From the NCBI GenBank assembly GCA_029259845.1, contig JAJDEI010000180.1, forward strand, positions 1 to 35,186: a DNA stretch of 35,186 nt, written 5' to 3'. Both the position numbers and the translations under genes were made by a program. The notes beneath the pieces are model-generated. The model saw only the letters and a program-made list of their open reading frames with translations, was not told the DNA's origin and searched no databases. Shown piece after piece: positions 15,436 to 22,678 of the stretch (positions are counted from its first letter, which is position 1; the number at the start of each line of letters is the position of its first letter). This DNA comes from Planctomycetaceae bacterium. Its GTDB lineage: Bacteria > Planctomycetota > Planctomycetia > Planctomycetales > Planctomycetaceae.

Positions 15436-16677
15436 TTACCGGGCATGTTTCGTCAAATGGATGTCATCCACGCAGAGCGTGCCGGTGGCGCCGTTGAGGC
15501 CGATTTGGAGGATGGCTTCGCGGGTGCGGGAGGGGATTGGAACTCGGTCACCGGCGACCGTCCATGCCAAGGCATCGCTGCGCCAGGGGCCAATCACCGC
15601 CCGGCCGATCGGCAGACGTTTGGGGTCGAAGAAATACAGAATCAGCGATGGGCGGTCTGCCGGTTGTCGACCTGCCCGTACTCCGGTTGTTCGATATTTG
15701 AGCGAGAGAGACAGGGCGGCGATGCGGCTGCCGTCAATGGCCAAGCCTTGCAGGATGTGAGCGCTGCGGCCCGGTTCGTCATTCTCGAAGCAGATGTATT
15801 GTCGGCCTTCGGGCGGATCGTCGGTCATCAGGGATGTGCGGCGTTGGTAGTGCCAGTGCTCGAACCGTCCGGTCTGGGCGTCAGTTTCCTCGAAGCCGGC
15901 ATTGATGATCTGCGGATTGGCGGGGTCCGGTTTGACCTTGCGGCGGTCTTCGGAACGGCCGGTCATGGGGACGAACAATGTCGGCTGCAAGCGGGTCGCG
16001 ACCAGTTTTCCGTCCCGCTTTTCAAACAGATGAAACACCTGCTGATAGCGTTCGCCGAGCGGGATGATCATGCGTCCCCCCTCTTTGAGCTGGTCGACGA
16101 GCGGTTGGGGGACCGACTCCGGCGAGCAGGTGACGATGATTTTGTCGAAGGGAGCCTGATCGGGCCATCCGAGGTACCCGTCGCCGACTTTGGCGTGAAC
16201 GTTGCGATAGCCGAGTTTGCGGAGCCGCCGCGCCGCCTGTCTGCCAAGCGGCTCGACGATTTCCATCGTGTACACTTCCTTGACCAGCGAGGAGAGCACA
16301 GCCGCCTGATACCCGCTGCCGGTGCCGATCTCCAGCACGCGGTCGTCCGGCTGCGGTTCGAGCATTTGTGTCATGTAGGCGACGATGTACGGCGGGGAGA
16401 TCGTCTGTTTGTGGCCGATGTCGAGTGCTTGGTCGAAGTAAGCCTGCGCCCGTAGCGACGGCCGCACAAACTCATGCCGCGGCACCGTCCGCATTGCCTC
16501 GACGACCCGCTCGTCATCGATTCCCTCCGCCACGATGAACTGTTCGACCATCTGCAGGCGCACGCTGCGGAAGAGGTCGCCGCGCTGTTGGGCATGGGCC
16601 TCGATGTGCGGAGCGGCGATCGGTGAGGCGAATACGAGCGTGAAAACGGTGGTGAATGTCCAGACAGGTTTTTTCAT
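15436..16677 (-). CDS. pcm: Exported protein-L-isoaspartate O-methyltransferase with extra C-terminal domain
   Basis: PCMT transfers a methyl group from S-adenosylmethionine to isoaspartyl residues, starting their repair. Residues 1-29 form a signal peptide (MKKP, TTVFTLVFASPIAA, then EAHA). Residues 35-240 are a complete PCMT domain with GHKQTISPPYIVAYM (88-102) and SAM motif I VLEIGTGSGYQAAVL (114-128), then VGDGYLGWPDQAPFDKIIVTC and GGRMIIPLG. Residues 255-413 form an added beta-rich domain starting INAGFEETD, with FEHWHYQRR and CVDDIHL, resembling carbohydrate-binding jelly-roll modules. E. coli Pcm is 208 residues. The ATG at 16677 was chosen because it gives the signal peptide. It is the first gene of the pcm-ygfZ pair. 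SAM supply outside the cytosol is a puzzle; lipoprotein-like or periplasmic Pcm proteins are known by annotation. Confidence 0.9.
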   Translation of the reverse strand: MKKPVWTFTTVFTLVFASPIAAPHIEAHAQQRGDLFRSVRLQMVEQFIVAEGIDDERVVEAMRTVPRHEFVRPSLRAQAYFDQALDIGHKQTISPPYIVAYMTQMLEPQPDDRVLEIGTGSGYQAAVLSSLVKEVYTMEIVEPLGRQAARRLRKLGYRNVHAKVGDGYLGWPDQAPFDKIIVTCSPESVPQPLVDQLKEGGRMIIPLGERYQQVFHLFEKRDGKLVATRLQPTLFVPMTGRSEDRRKVKPDPANPQIINAGFEETDAQTGRFEHWHYQRRTSLMTDDPPEGRQYICFENDEPGRSAHILQGLAIDGSRIAALSLSLKYRTTGVRAGRQPADRPSLILYFFDPKRLPIGRAVIGPWRSDALAWTVAGDRVPIPSRTREAILQIGLNGATGTLCVDDIHLTKHAR

Positions 16678-16884
16678 GGCAGGCTGACCGCTCCTTGATT
16701 GCGGAGGCATTATAGCGACCGCGGGTGGTTCCGTGGCGAAGGGGGGAGAATCCCACAGGGTTCGTTCGTGAATCGGCCTTTCCCGCCATTTCGATGATCC
16801 GGTACGATTCGCTCCGCGTTGTTTCAGTGACGAGCCGCCGAGAGCTACGTCAAGAAAGTCACTCGAACCGCAGGTGAATTTGAC

Positions 16885-17613
16885 ATGACCCACCAGCAAC
16901 TGGATTCCGAGAAGATCATCGAGACGGTGCAGACGTTGCATCGGCGGATGCAGGAGCGGTTTCCGCAGGCGGGGCTGTCGGGGGTCTGCGAGAAGCTGCT
17001 GGAGATTTCGCGGCAGGCGCGGAAACGATCAGAGGCCATCGCGCGGCCCATTCCCTGGGTGCGGATTTTGTCCGGGACCGTGATCGCCGCCGTGCTGATA
17101 ACGCTCGGCTGGACGATCAAGTCCGCCAAGCCGCCGGATGAACCGCTCAGCATGGCCGAGATTGTGCAGGTGATGGAAGCGGGCATCAATGACGTGGTGC
17201 TCATCGGCGCGACGGTGTTCTTTCTGGTCACGCTGGAGACACGGATCAAGCGAGGCCGGGCGCTCAAGGCGATTCACGAGTTGCGGTCGGTGGCTCATAT
17301 TATCGACATGCACCAGTTGACCAAGGATCCGGAGCGCGTCCTTCGCCAGGGTAAGGACACGCAATCGTCCCCCAAGCGGTCGATGACACAGTTTGAGTTG
17401 AGCCGGTATCTGGATTACTGCTCGGAGATGTTGTCGCTAACCGGGAAGGTGGCGGCGCTGTACGTTCAGGAGTTCGAGGATTCGGTCGCTGTGGCGGCGG
17501 TGAATGACGTGGAAACGCTGACGACCGGTCTGGCCCGCAAGATTTGGCAAAAGCTGATGGTGCTGCACACGGTCGGGGCCGCACCGGCTGCTGAGGAGGA
17601 GAAGAGTGGCTGA
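16885..17613 (+). CDS. Two-helix membrane protein of unknown function
   Basis: The 242-residue protein has an N-terminal helical region, membrane helices at about 59-78 and 101-118, and a long C-terminal cytoplasmic helical region. The block RALKAIHELRSVAHIIDMHQLTKDPERV (about 125-152) is conserved-looking and I associate it with uncharacterised bacterial membrane proteins, but I cannot name a function. The ATG at 16885 follows a 207-bp region divergent from pcm. The last 8 nt overlap the start of the HEAT lipoprotein gene, so translation may be coupled. Confidence 0.8.
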   Translation: MTHQQLDSEKIIETVQTLHRRMQERFPQAGLSGVCEKLLEISRQARKRSEAIARPIPWVRILSGTVIAAVLITLGWTIKSAKPPDEPLSMAEIVQVMEAGINDVVLIGATVFFLVTLETRIKRGRALKAIHELRSVAHIIDMHQLTKDPERVLRQGKDTQSSPKRSMTQFELSRYLDYCSEMLSLTGKVAALYVQEFEDSVAVAAVNDVETLTTGLARKIWQKLMVLHTVGAAPAAEEEKSG

Positions 17614-18532
17614 TTGCCTGGGATTGACGAGAGTTCAACGCAGTGGAAAGGGCTCTTTGTTCGACGGACGATTGAGTGGCACGAGAACGCTCGTGACGGC
17701 ATTGGTTCTGGCCCTGTTGGCCGGTTGCGGCTCGGATGAGTCTCCGCCGGTTTCGGAAGAGACATCCTCTGCCGCGGCGACTGCGACATCGGCGGCGAAG
17801 GAAACGGCTGTTGCCAAGTCGGAGTCGCCGGTGATGGAGGAAGACGCAGGCTCAAAGGCGGCGGAGCCTGCCGGGAACGATCCCGCGTCGGAACCGGCAC
17901 CCGTTGAGCAGCCAGTCTCTGCGGAGCAGCGGGAGGCCGAAGCCGCGTTCGGGGCGATGACGGCTGTCGGTGTCTCTCAGAAAAACCTCGACGCAGCGAC
18001 CGACAGGCTGTTGGCCATCGGGGCGCCGGCGATTCCCGTGCTCGTCGCGGGCCTGCAAGCGGAGGACTCGCTCAGGCGGGAGATGGCGGCGACCATGCTG
18101 GCACTCATGGGCGCGACCGCTGCAGATGCCAAGGACCAGTTAATCGCCGCGCTCAAGGATGAATCCGACTTCGTCCGGGCGAATGCGGCGACCGCCCTCG
18201 CCCAGATGCCTGGACAAGCGGAGCACGTGGTTTCGGTGTTTTCAGAGTTTCTCGACGGCGATGACGAGCACCTTCGCAAAATGGCGGCGATGAACCTCTC
18301 CGTGCTCGATGTCGAAGCCGCCAAACCGCTTGTGGGGCAGATGGCACGCTTGCTCACCGACGGCGACCGCGATGTGGTCCTGGCGATGGTCGAACTGTTG
18401 GGCCGGATGGGGCCCGACGCGCGAGAAGCGGTCGCAGAATTGAAAGCACTCGACAGCGCAGACGATGCCGGCCTGCAAACTGCCGTCACCGCCGCACTGA
18501 CGCAAATCGAAGTGGACCGGGAGTCGCCCTAA
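17606..18532 (+). CDS. HEAT-repeat lipoprotein
   Basis: The 308-residue protein starts at a GTG with a strong GAGGAGG Shine-Dalgarno 7-12 nt upstream, inside the end of the preceding gene. Residues 25-41 give a lipoprotein signal ending LLAGC (Cys41); the unusual 24-residue N-terminal lead suggests the true start may be a later codon. Residues 42-110 are a Ser/Ala/Glu-rich linker. From about residue 118 on come HEAT/PBS-type helical repeats (for example IPVLVAGLQAEDSLRREMAATMLALMG and DFVRANAATALAQM). It is likely anchored in a membrane and used for protein binding; the partner is unknown, although the overlapping membrane protein is an obvious candidate. Confidence 0.85.
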   Translation: MADCLGLTRVQRSGKGSLFDGRLSGTRTLVTALVLALLAGCGSDESPPVSEETSSAAATATSAAKETAVAKSESPVMEEDAGSKAAEPAGNDPASEPAPVEQPVSAEQREAEAAFGAMTAVGVSQKNLDAATDRLLAIGAPAIPVLVAGLQAEDSLRREMAATMLALMGATAADAKDQLIAALKDESDFVRANAATALAQMPGQAEHVVSVFSEFLDGDDEHLRKMAAMNLSVLDVEAAKPLVGQMARLLTDGDRDVVLAMVELLGRMGPDAREAVAELKALDSADDAGLQTAVTAALTQIEVDRESP

Positions 18533-18806
18533 TGTGTCGGCGCCAAGGGGGGAAGGAGCGGCCATTGGCATTCACATCAGAGCCCGGAGCGTTAGCGACG
18601 GGTCGCTTCGTCACCCGTTTCCTCTCAGAGCGACGGGTGGCGGGGGCGCCGCGACACCGTCCATTGGCCGTGCCGCGCTGACCACGGGGGCGATGCCGTT
18701 GTTTGGTCGATTGTCCACCGCCCCTGGATCAAAGGGCTTTCGTTGCTTCACGCATCCACGCGCCCCCATCGGTTTCCGGGGAGACTCTCACAGCAGTACG
18801 TGTTTC
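18533..18806. repeat. Repeat-filled gap containing MITE-like element (copy 1)
   Basis: No gene lies here. The stretch 18631-18783 is homologous, in inverted orientation, to 21888-22048. Shared blocks include GGGTGGCGGGGGCGC (18635-), GATCCAGGGGCGGTGG and GAAGCAACG (read on the minus strand). The motif AGCCCGGAGCGTTAGCGACG sits just before it (about 18579). The element lies between two convergent genes. Confidence 0.65.
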
Positions 18807-19607
18807 TCAGCGATACACCTTGCAGCGAGGCAGGTTTTCCCGCAGCCAGTTGATGTCGTCGGCGGTGACTTCGATGCGGTAGAGGGAGAGCTGTCGCAGA
18901 TTCGGCAGCACGGTGAGATGGCGCAGGGCTGCGCCGGTGATCCGTGTGTCCGTCAGGTTGAGACGGTCAAGATGCGCGAGTGAGGCCAGATGCCGGAGTC
19001 TCGCGCCGGTAAGGGCGGTGCCGCGCAGATCAAGAACCTGGACGCTTGTGAATGCGCCGACCAAAGGCATGTGCCGGTCGGTGAACCGTTCCGAATGGAT
19101 GCTGATTTGGATGATGTGCTGCTCGTCGTCGCGTACGAGCTCCGCTCCGAATGCTGCCAATTGGGCCAGGCTGTGCTGGATCGCCTCCTGAAAGGCCTCC
19201 GCAATCAGCCGCCGCATGGTTTCGGACAGTCCCCGCGGATCATCCTGAAGTGCCGTCAGCCCCGTGAGGGCGGTCGTCGCCAAGGCGGCGTCGGCTGCGC
19301 GAGACATCTGTGTCAGGAGCGCGATTGCGGCGGCGGCGGTCGTTTCTTCCGCAGTATCTCGAACGGCTGCGACCAGTGGCGGGACAACATCCGCCCCTTG
19401 CCGCATGAGCCGGCGCGCAGCCCAGTCGCGTTGGATAAACGACGGGCTGCCGAGCTGCTCCAGCAACCCGTCGAACTTGGCGGACTGTTTGACGGACTGT
19501 TCGGTCGGCGCATCGGCGGCTGATGGAGGTTGCGCATCGGCCAGACAGGCCGCGCATCCCAGCACGCACAGAGCCATTCCGACGGTGGTTTTTGCCAACA
19601 GGTTCAT
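18807..19607 (-). CDS. Secreted HEAT/leucine-rich-repeat protein
   Basis: The 266-residue protein has a signal peptide (MNLLAKTTVGMALCVLGCAACLADA). Residues 45-150 are helical HEAT-like repeats beginning KFDGLLEQLGSPSFIQRDWAARRL. The C-terminal third has leucine-rich repeats of the planctomycete type (VQVLDLRGTALTG, LDRLNLTDTRITG, LRQLSLYRIEVTA). It is probably periplasmic and protein-binding; no enzyme motif is seen. I chose the ATG at 19607; an ATG at 19637 would add ten residues before the signal peptide. Confidence 0.82.
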   Translation of the reverse strand: MNLLAKTTVGMALCVLGCAACLADAQPPSAADAPTEQSVKQSAKFDGLLEQLGSPSFIQRDWAARRLMRQGADVVPPLVAAVRDTAEETTAAAAIALLTQMSRAADAALATTALTGLTALQDDPRGLSETMRRLIAEAFQEAIQHSLAQLAAFGAELVRDDEQHIIQISIHSERFTDRHMPLVGAFTSVQVLDLRGTALTGARLRHLASLAHLDRLNLTDTRITGAALRHLTVLPNLRQLSLYRIEVTADDINWLRENLPRCKVYR

Positions 19608-19748
19608 CCAGGAGCCCGGCCAATGCCATTGTTCCATTGAGGAAAGTGACCCGAAGTCCGATTGATGTTTTCGCGATGCCCCCGTCCCAAAACAATGGCG
19701 ATGCGCAAACCTCAATCCGGCCGTCAGCCGACGAGAAACTGTCCGCTC

Positions 19749-20156
19749 CTACTTGTTGACCCAGTAGTCGACGACGAGCACGTCTTCGAGCACCGGTTTC
19801 AGGACCTTCACAAAACCGAGGTGCGCGGGGTGCGGCAGGTAGGCTTTGAGGTCCTCCTGACTCTTGAACGTGACGAGGAAGCAGTGGGTGAAGCCTTTCG
19901 TCAGGTTCTCGACGCTGTCTTCCCGTCCCCATTCGAAGTCGTGAATTTCGTCGATTTCGTTCGGCAGGTTCCCGAACGCTGCGACGAGTTCTTCGACAGT
20001 TGCTTCGTCGGTGTCGTCTTTGAAGTTGAGCAGCACGACGTGTCTCAGGACACGTTTCTTGGCGGCAGATTCAGACTGGGCGGGTGAGGTCGGCATGAGT
20101 GTCAGGGCGGCGAGAGAGAGAATCGCGAACAGCGGCAGCGGCGTCAGACGTTTCAT
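19749..20156 (-). CDS. Exported Dabb-domain (stress-responsive A/B barrel) protein
   Basis: The 135-residue protein has a signal peptide (MKRLTPLPLFAILSLAALTLMP) followed by a single Dabb ferredoxin-like domain: LRHVVLLNFKDDTDEATVEELVAAF, the central FEWGREDSVEN, and THCFLVTFKSQEDLKAYLPHPAHLGFVK. Proteins of this group form dimeric alpha-beta barrels; the domain was first noted in plant stress proteins and in some enzymes. No catalytic role can be assigned. The ATG at 20156 gives a good signal peptide. It lies downstream of moxR on the same strand with a 240-bp gap. Confidence 0.9.
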   Translation of the reverse strand: MKRLTPLPLFAILSLAALTLMPTSPAQSESAAKKRVLRHVVLLNFKDDTDEATVEELVAAFGNLPNEIDEIHDFEWGREDSVENLTKGFTHCFLVTFKSQEDLKAYLPHPAHLGFVKVLKPVLEDVLVVDYWVNK

Positions 20157-20342
20157 CAATCGGTCTCCGGGAGAGTTTCGACGAGGTTGTGAACATTGTG
20201 GGTGATGGAATGTGCCGAGGTTGGACGATTCGGATGCGGGACTTTTCGGTAGGACGTCATGTTCAGGGTCCGCGAGTTGGTTTGAGCCGGGATGTTTTTC
20301 GGAATCGGGCCGGGAATGGCCGATGTGCGTTGGGTGCTGTTC

Positions 20343-20369
20343 GGGCCCGTGCCAATCCGCAAGCGATGG
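20343..20369 (+). repeat. Short direct repeat flanking moxR (copy 1)
   Basis: GGGCCCGTGCCAATCCGC followed by AAGCGATGG. It resembles the sequence at 21503-21529 on the same strand (about 21 of 27 positions). The two copies bracket the moxR gene. Confidence 0.45.
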
Positions 20370-20397
20370 GTGTGAAATGGTGCAAACGTCCATGTTT

Positions 20398-21477
20398 TCA
20401 GGACGATGTCGCCGGCGCAGCGAAGACGTTAGGGATTTTGCCGAGGGCTGACATCTCGCGCGGGTCGGTGGGGATGAGGTTGGTGAGCCGGCGAACGATT
20501 TCGTCGGCGGTAATGCCGTCGGCTTCGGCGTTGAAGTTGGTCACAAGGCGATGCCGGATCACCGGCGGTGCGACCGCTTTCACGTCGTCGATGCTAACGT
20601 GTTTGCGACCGTGCAGCATGGCCCGTGCTTTGGCGGCCATGATGAGGTGTTGGCTCGCCCGCGGTCCGGCACCCCAGGTGACGTATTCCTGCACGAAGTC
20701 CGGAGCGTGCTCGCTTTCCCGCCGCGTCCAGCGAGTGCAGTTCATGGCGTACCGCAGCACATGGTCGGCGACCGGCAGACGCCGCACAACGTCCTGCAGG
20801 CGAATCAGTTCTTCGTGCGTGAGCACCTGCTCCACCGCTGCCGGTGCCGGTGTCGTCATCTGGCGGACGATCTGAAATTCCTCTTCCTCTGAGGGGTACT
20901 CGACCTGCACCTGCAACATGAAGCGGTCCTGCTGCGCTTCGGGGAGCGGATAGGTTCCTTCCTGCTCGATCGGATTCTGGGTCGCCAACACGAAGAACGG
21001 CTCCGGCAACCGATGCCGATGTCCTCCCACGGTGACCTGATGCTCCTGCATCGCCTCCAGCAGGGCGGCTTGCGTCTTCGGGGGTGTGCGGTTGATTTCG
21101 TCCGCCAGCACCACGTTGGCAAACACCGGGCCCTGGACGAAACGAAACTCGCGGGCTCCGGTCGTGCGGTCTTCCTGCAGCAGTTCGGTTCCGGTGATGT
21201 CGGCCGGCATGAGGTCGGGGGTGAACTGGATGCGGTTGAAGCTCAGCTCCAGCGCGTCGGCAAGTGTGTGCACCATCAGCGTTTTCGCCAGTCCCGGCAC
21301 GCCGACGAGCAGGCAATGCCCTCCCGCCAACACGGCGATCAACATCTCCTCCAGCACCTGCTGTTGTCCGACGATTCGCTTGGACAACTGCTTGGTGATC
21401 GCTCCATGCGAATCTCGAAGACGCTGGATGGCGGCAACGTCGTCGGATTGGTCGGGAGGCGAATCGGTGTCGGTCAT
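20398..21477 (-). CDS. MoxR-family AAA+ ATPase
   Basis: The 359-residue MoxR-type ATPase has Walker A GVPGLAKT (59-66), the RIQFTPDLMPADITGTEL segment (82-99), Walker B NVVLADEINR (121-130), sensor-1 LATQNPIEQEGTYPLPEAQ, and the C-terminal lid. MoxR proteins act as chaperone-like ATPases in assembling or activating other complexes, usually next to genes for DUF58 and VWA-domain proteins. No such partner is in this window: its neighbours are a Dabb protein and a DgkA-like protein. The ATG at 21477 was chosen because the open frame upstream is not protein-like. Two similar CCGCAAGCG-containing repeats lie on either side of the gene. Confidence 0.95.
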   Translation of the reverse strand: MTDTDSPPDQSDDVAAIQRLRDSHGAITKQLSKRIVGQQQVLEEMLIAVLAGGHCLLVGVPGLAKTLMVHTLADALELSFNRIQFTPDLMPADITGTELLQEDRTTGAREFRFVQGPVFANVVLADEINRTPPKTQAALLEAMQEHQVTVGGHRHRLPEPFFVLATQNPIEQEGTYPLPEAQQDRFMLQVQVEYPSEEEEFQIVRQMTTPAPAAVEQVLTHEELIRLQDVVRRLPVADHVLRYAMNCTRWTRRESEHAPDFVQEYVTWGAGPRASQHLIMAAKARAMLHGRKHVSIDDVKAVAPPVIRHRLVTNFNAEADGITADEIVRRLTNLIPTDPREMSALGKIPNVFAAPATSS

Positions 21478-22079
21478 GTCGGGTCCATCGGGATCGGCGT
21501 GCGGGGCCGTGCGAAACCGCAAGCGGTGATTGTCACCGTCGGGCGTTATCGGTGGCGCCCGCTCGATTATGTGGACCGGCGCGTGTTGCTGGCAAGCGGG
21601 GCGGGACGAGTTTCGTTCACGAGGGTGCATCCGCTCACTGGTGGGGGGGTGGCTGGGGCGATCTGACACTGCTGATCAGTAAGCCGCTCGGAAGTCTGGG
21701 GCTGTGGACAGTGAACGAGCCACGTGACGGCCCCAGTGTTCGGTTTCAGGACACGTTTCCGCTGCCTCAACAGCGCCCCAGCCACCCTGAAATGAGCGAG
21801 CACCACCATCGAACGGATACACCCCGTTCACGACGCCCTGTTCAAGACACGCGGTGTCTCATTGGCCGGGCGGCTTTCGTTGACAGAAAACGGCGACGGG
21901 TGGCGGGGGCGCGGAGGAGCATGGAGCAACGTCCCCCCTTCGATCCGGGGGCGGTGAACGATTCACCAGACGACGAGATTGCCCCCATGATCGGTGCCGC
22001 GAGACGACCGGACGGTGTTACCCCGCCCCCGCCACCCGCCGCCGAAGCCAAGTTGTCTGCTGCAGAGAGGGATTCGTGG
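21478..22079. repeat. 602-bp gap with three repeat types, including MITE-like copy 2
   Basis: I see no gene here. 21503-21529 is the second copy of the repeat flanking moxR. 21843-21861 is a GACACC palindrome (CAAGACACGCGGTGTCTCA). 21888-22048 is the second copy of the MITE-like element: it opens CGACGGGTGGCGGGGGCGC (21893-) and closes GCCCCCGCCACCCGCCG (to about 22045), giving terminal inverted repeats of about 16 bp, with a GATCCGGGGGCGGTG core. The frames open through it have repetitive, proline-rich composition. Confidence 0.6.
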
Positions 22080-22502
22080 TCACTCGGCCCAGAGCGCGAA
22101 CAGGCGGCGGGCGAAGAGTAGTCCGGCGACGGTGAGCGAGCCGGCAAGGGTCACCATAACGGCGGCGGTCCCGATGCGGAGGGCTTCCTGGCTGCGGGGG
22201 GACAGCAGTCGCCCTTCCTCGTCTCCCAGTGTCTTGAGCAACTGGTGGAACATCTCTGCCGAGAGGACGATTGTGAACGACAGGATCAGGACGGCCCATT
22301 CGATGACGGCGAAGTTCAGCACGAACGCCGCTGCTGCGACGACCGTGCCAATGAAAAAGTGCACTGAGAACGTGCTGTCGCCGCGCATGCCCTGACGCAC
22401 ACCATGCTCCGTATCGCGAAGCCGCTGCCGCCACGGCGGTCGCGTGCGCCGAAGAACTCGCTGCGGAATCGGCCGTGAGGATGGCGGGAGCGTTGCGGGC
22501 AT
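22080..22502 (-). CDS. DgkA-like (diacylglycerol/undecaprenol kinase family) membrane protein, degenerate active site
   Basis: The 140-residue protein has the three-helix plan of DgkA: an amphipathic lead (WRQRLRDTEHGVRQGMRGDSTF), then helices at about 48-63, 66-82 and 108-128. The normal signature ELLNxAIE is here AEMFHQLLK (82-90). Glu83 (E. coli Glu69) is kept, but the positions of Asn72 and Glu76 are His86 and Lys90, and the position of the N-terminal Glu28 appears to be Asp. The kinase may be altered or lost. The ATG at 22502 starts just outside the repeat region; upstream in-frame codons run into the palindromes. It probably follows the LptD-like gene in one transcript. Confidence 0.7.
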   Translation of the reverse strand: MPATLPPSSRPIPQRVLRRTRPPWRQRLRDTEHGVRQGMRGDSTFSVHFFIGTVVAAAAFVLNFAVIEWAVLILSFTIVLSAEMFHQLLKTLGDEEGRLLSPRSQEALRIGTAAVMVTLAGSLTVAGLLFARRLFALWAE

Positions 22503-22678
22503 GGGAGTTGGGAGTTGAGAATTCAGAGTTCGGAGTTGAACCTCGTTCCCAAACTCTGTTTGGGAACGCACTTCCGCGAAACTCTGTTTCGCGAACGGCA
22601 AAGCAAAGCTTTGCAGGACGTGTGTTCCCAAGCCGGAGCTTGGGAAAAAGTTGATTTGAGATTTGAGATCTCAGGTCG
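22503..22678. repeat. Cluster of four hairpins plus GAGTTGA-type repeats
   Basis: Perfect palindromes lie side by side: CGTTCCCAAAC/GTTTGGGAACG (22544-22568), CGCGAAAC/GTTTCGCG (22575-22593), GCAAAGC/GCTTTGC (22598-22614) and TTCCCAAGC/GCTTGGGAA (22625-22646). They are flanked by GGAGTTGGGAGTTGAGAATTC-like degenerate repeats at 22503-22539 and TTTGAGATTTGAGATCTC at 22654-22671. The cluster sits between the stop of the LptD-like gene and the start of the DgkA-like gene. Confidence 0.7.

Noticed and set aside
15061-16455. 464-codon plus-strand frame over ygfZ and pcm
   Set aside because: It is antisense to two well-supported genes and has no domain signature.
21552-22121. Plus-strand frame before the DgkA-like gene
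   Set aside because: It is read through repeat elements and has low-complexity proline-rich composition.
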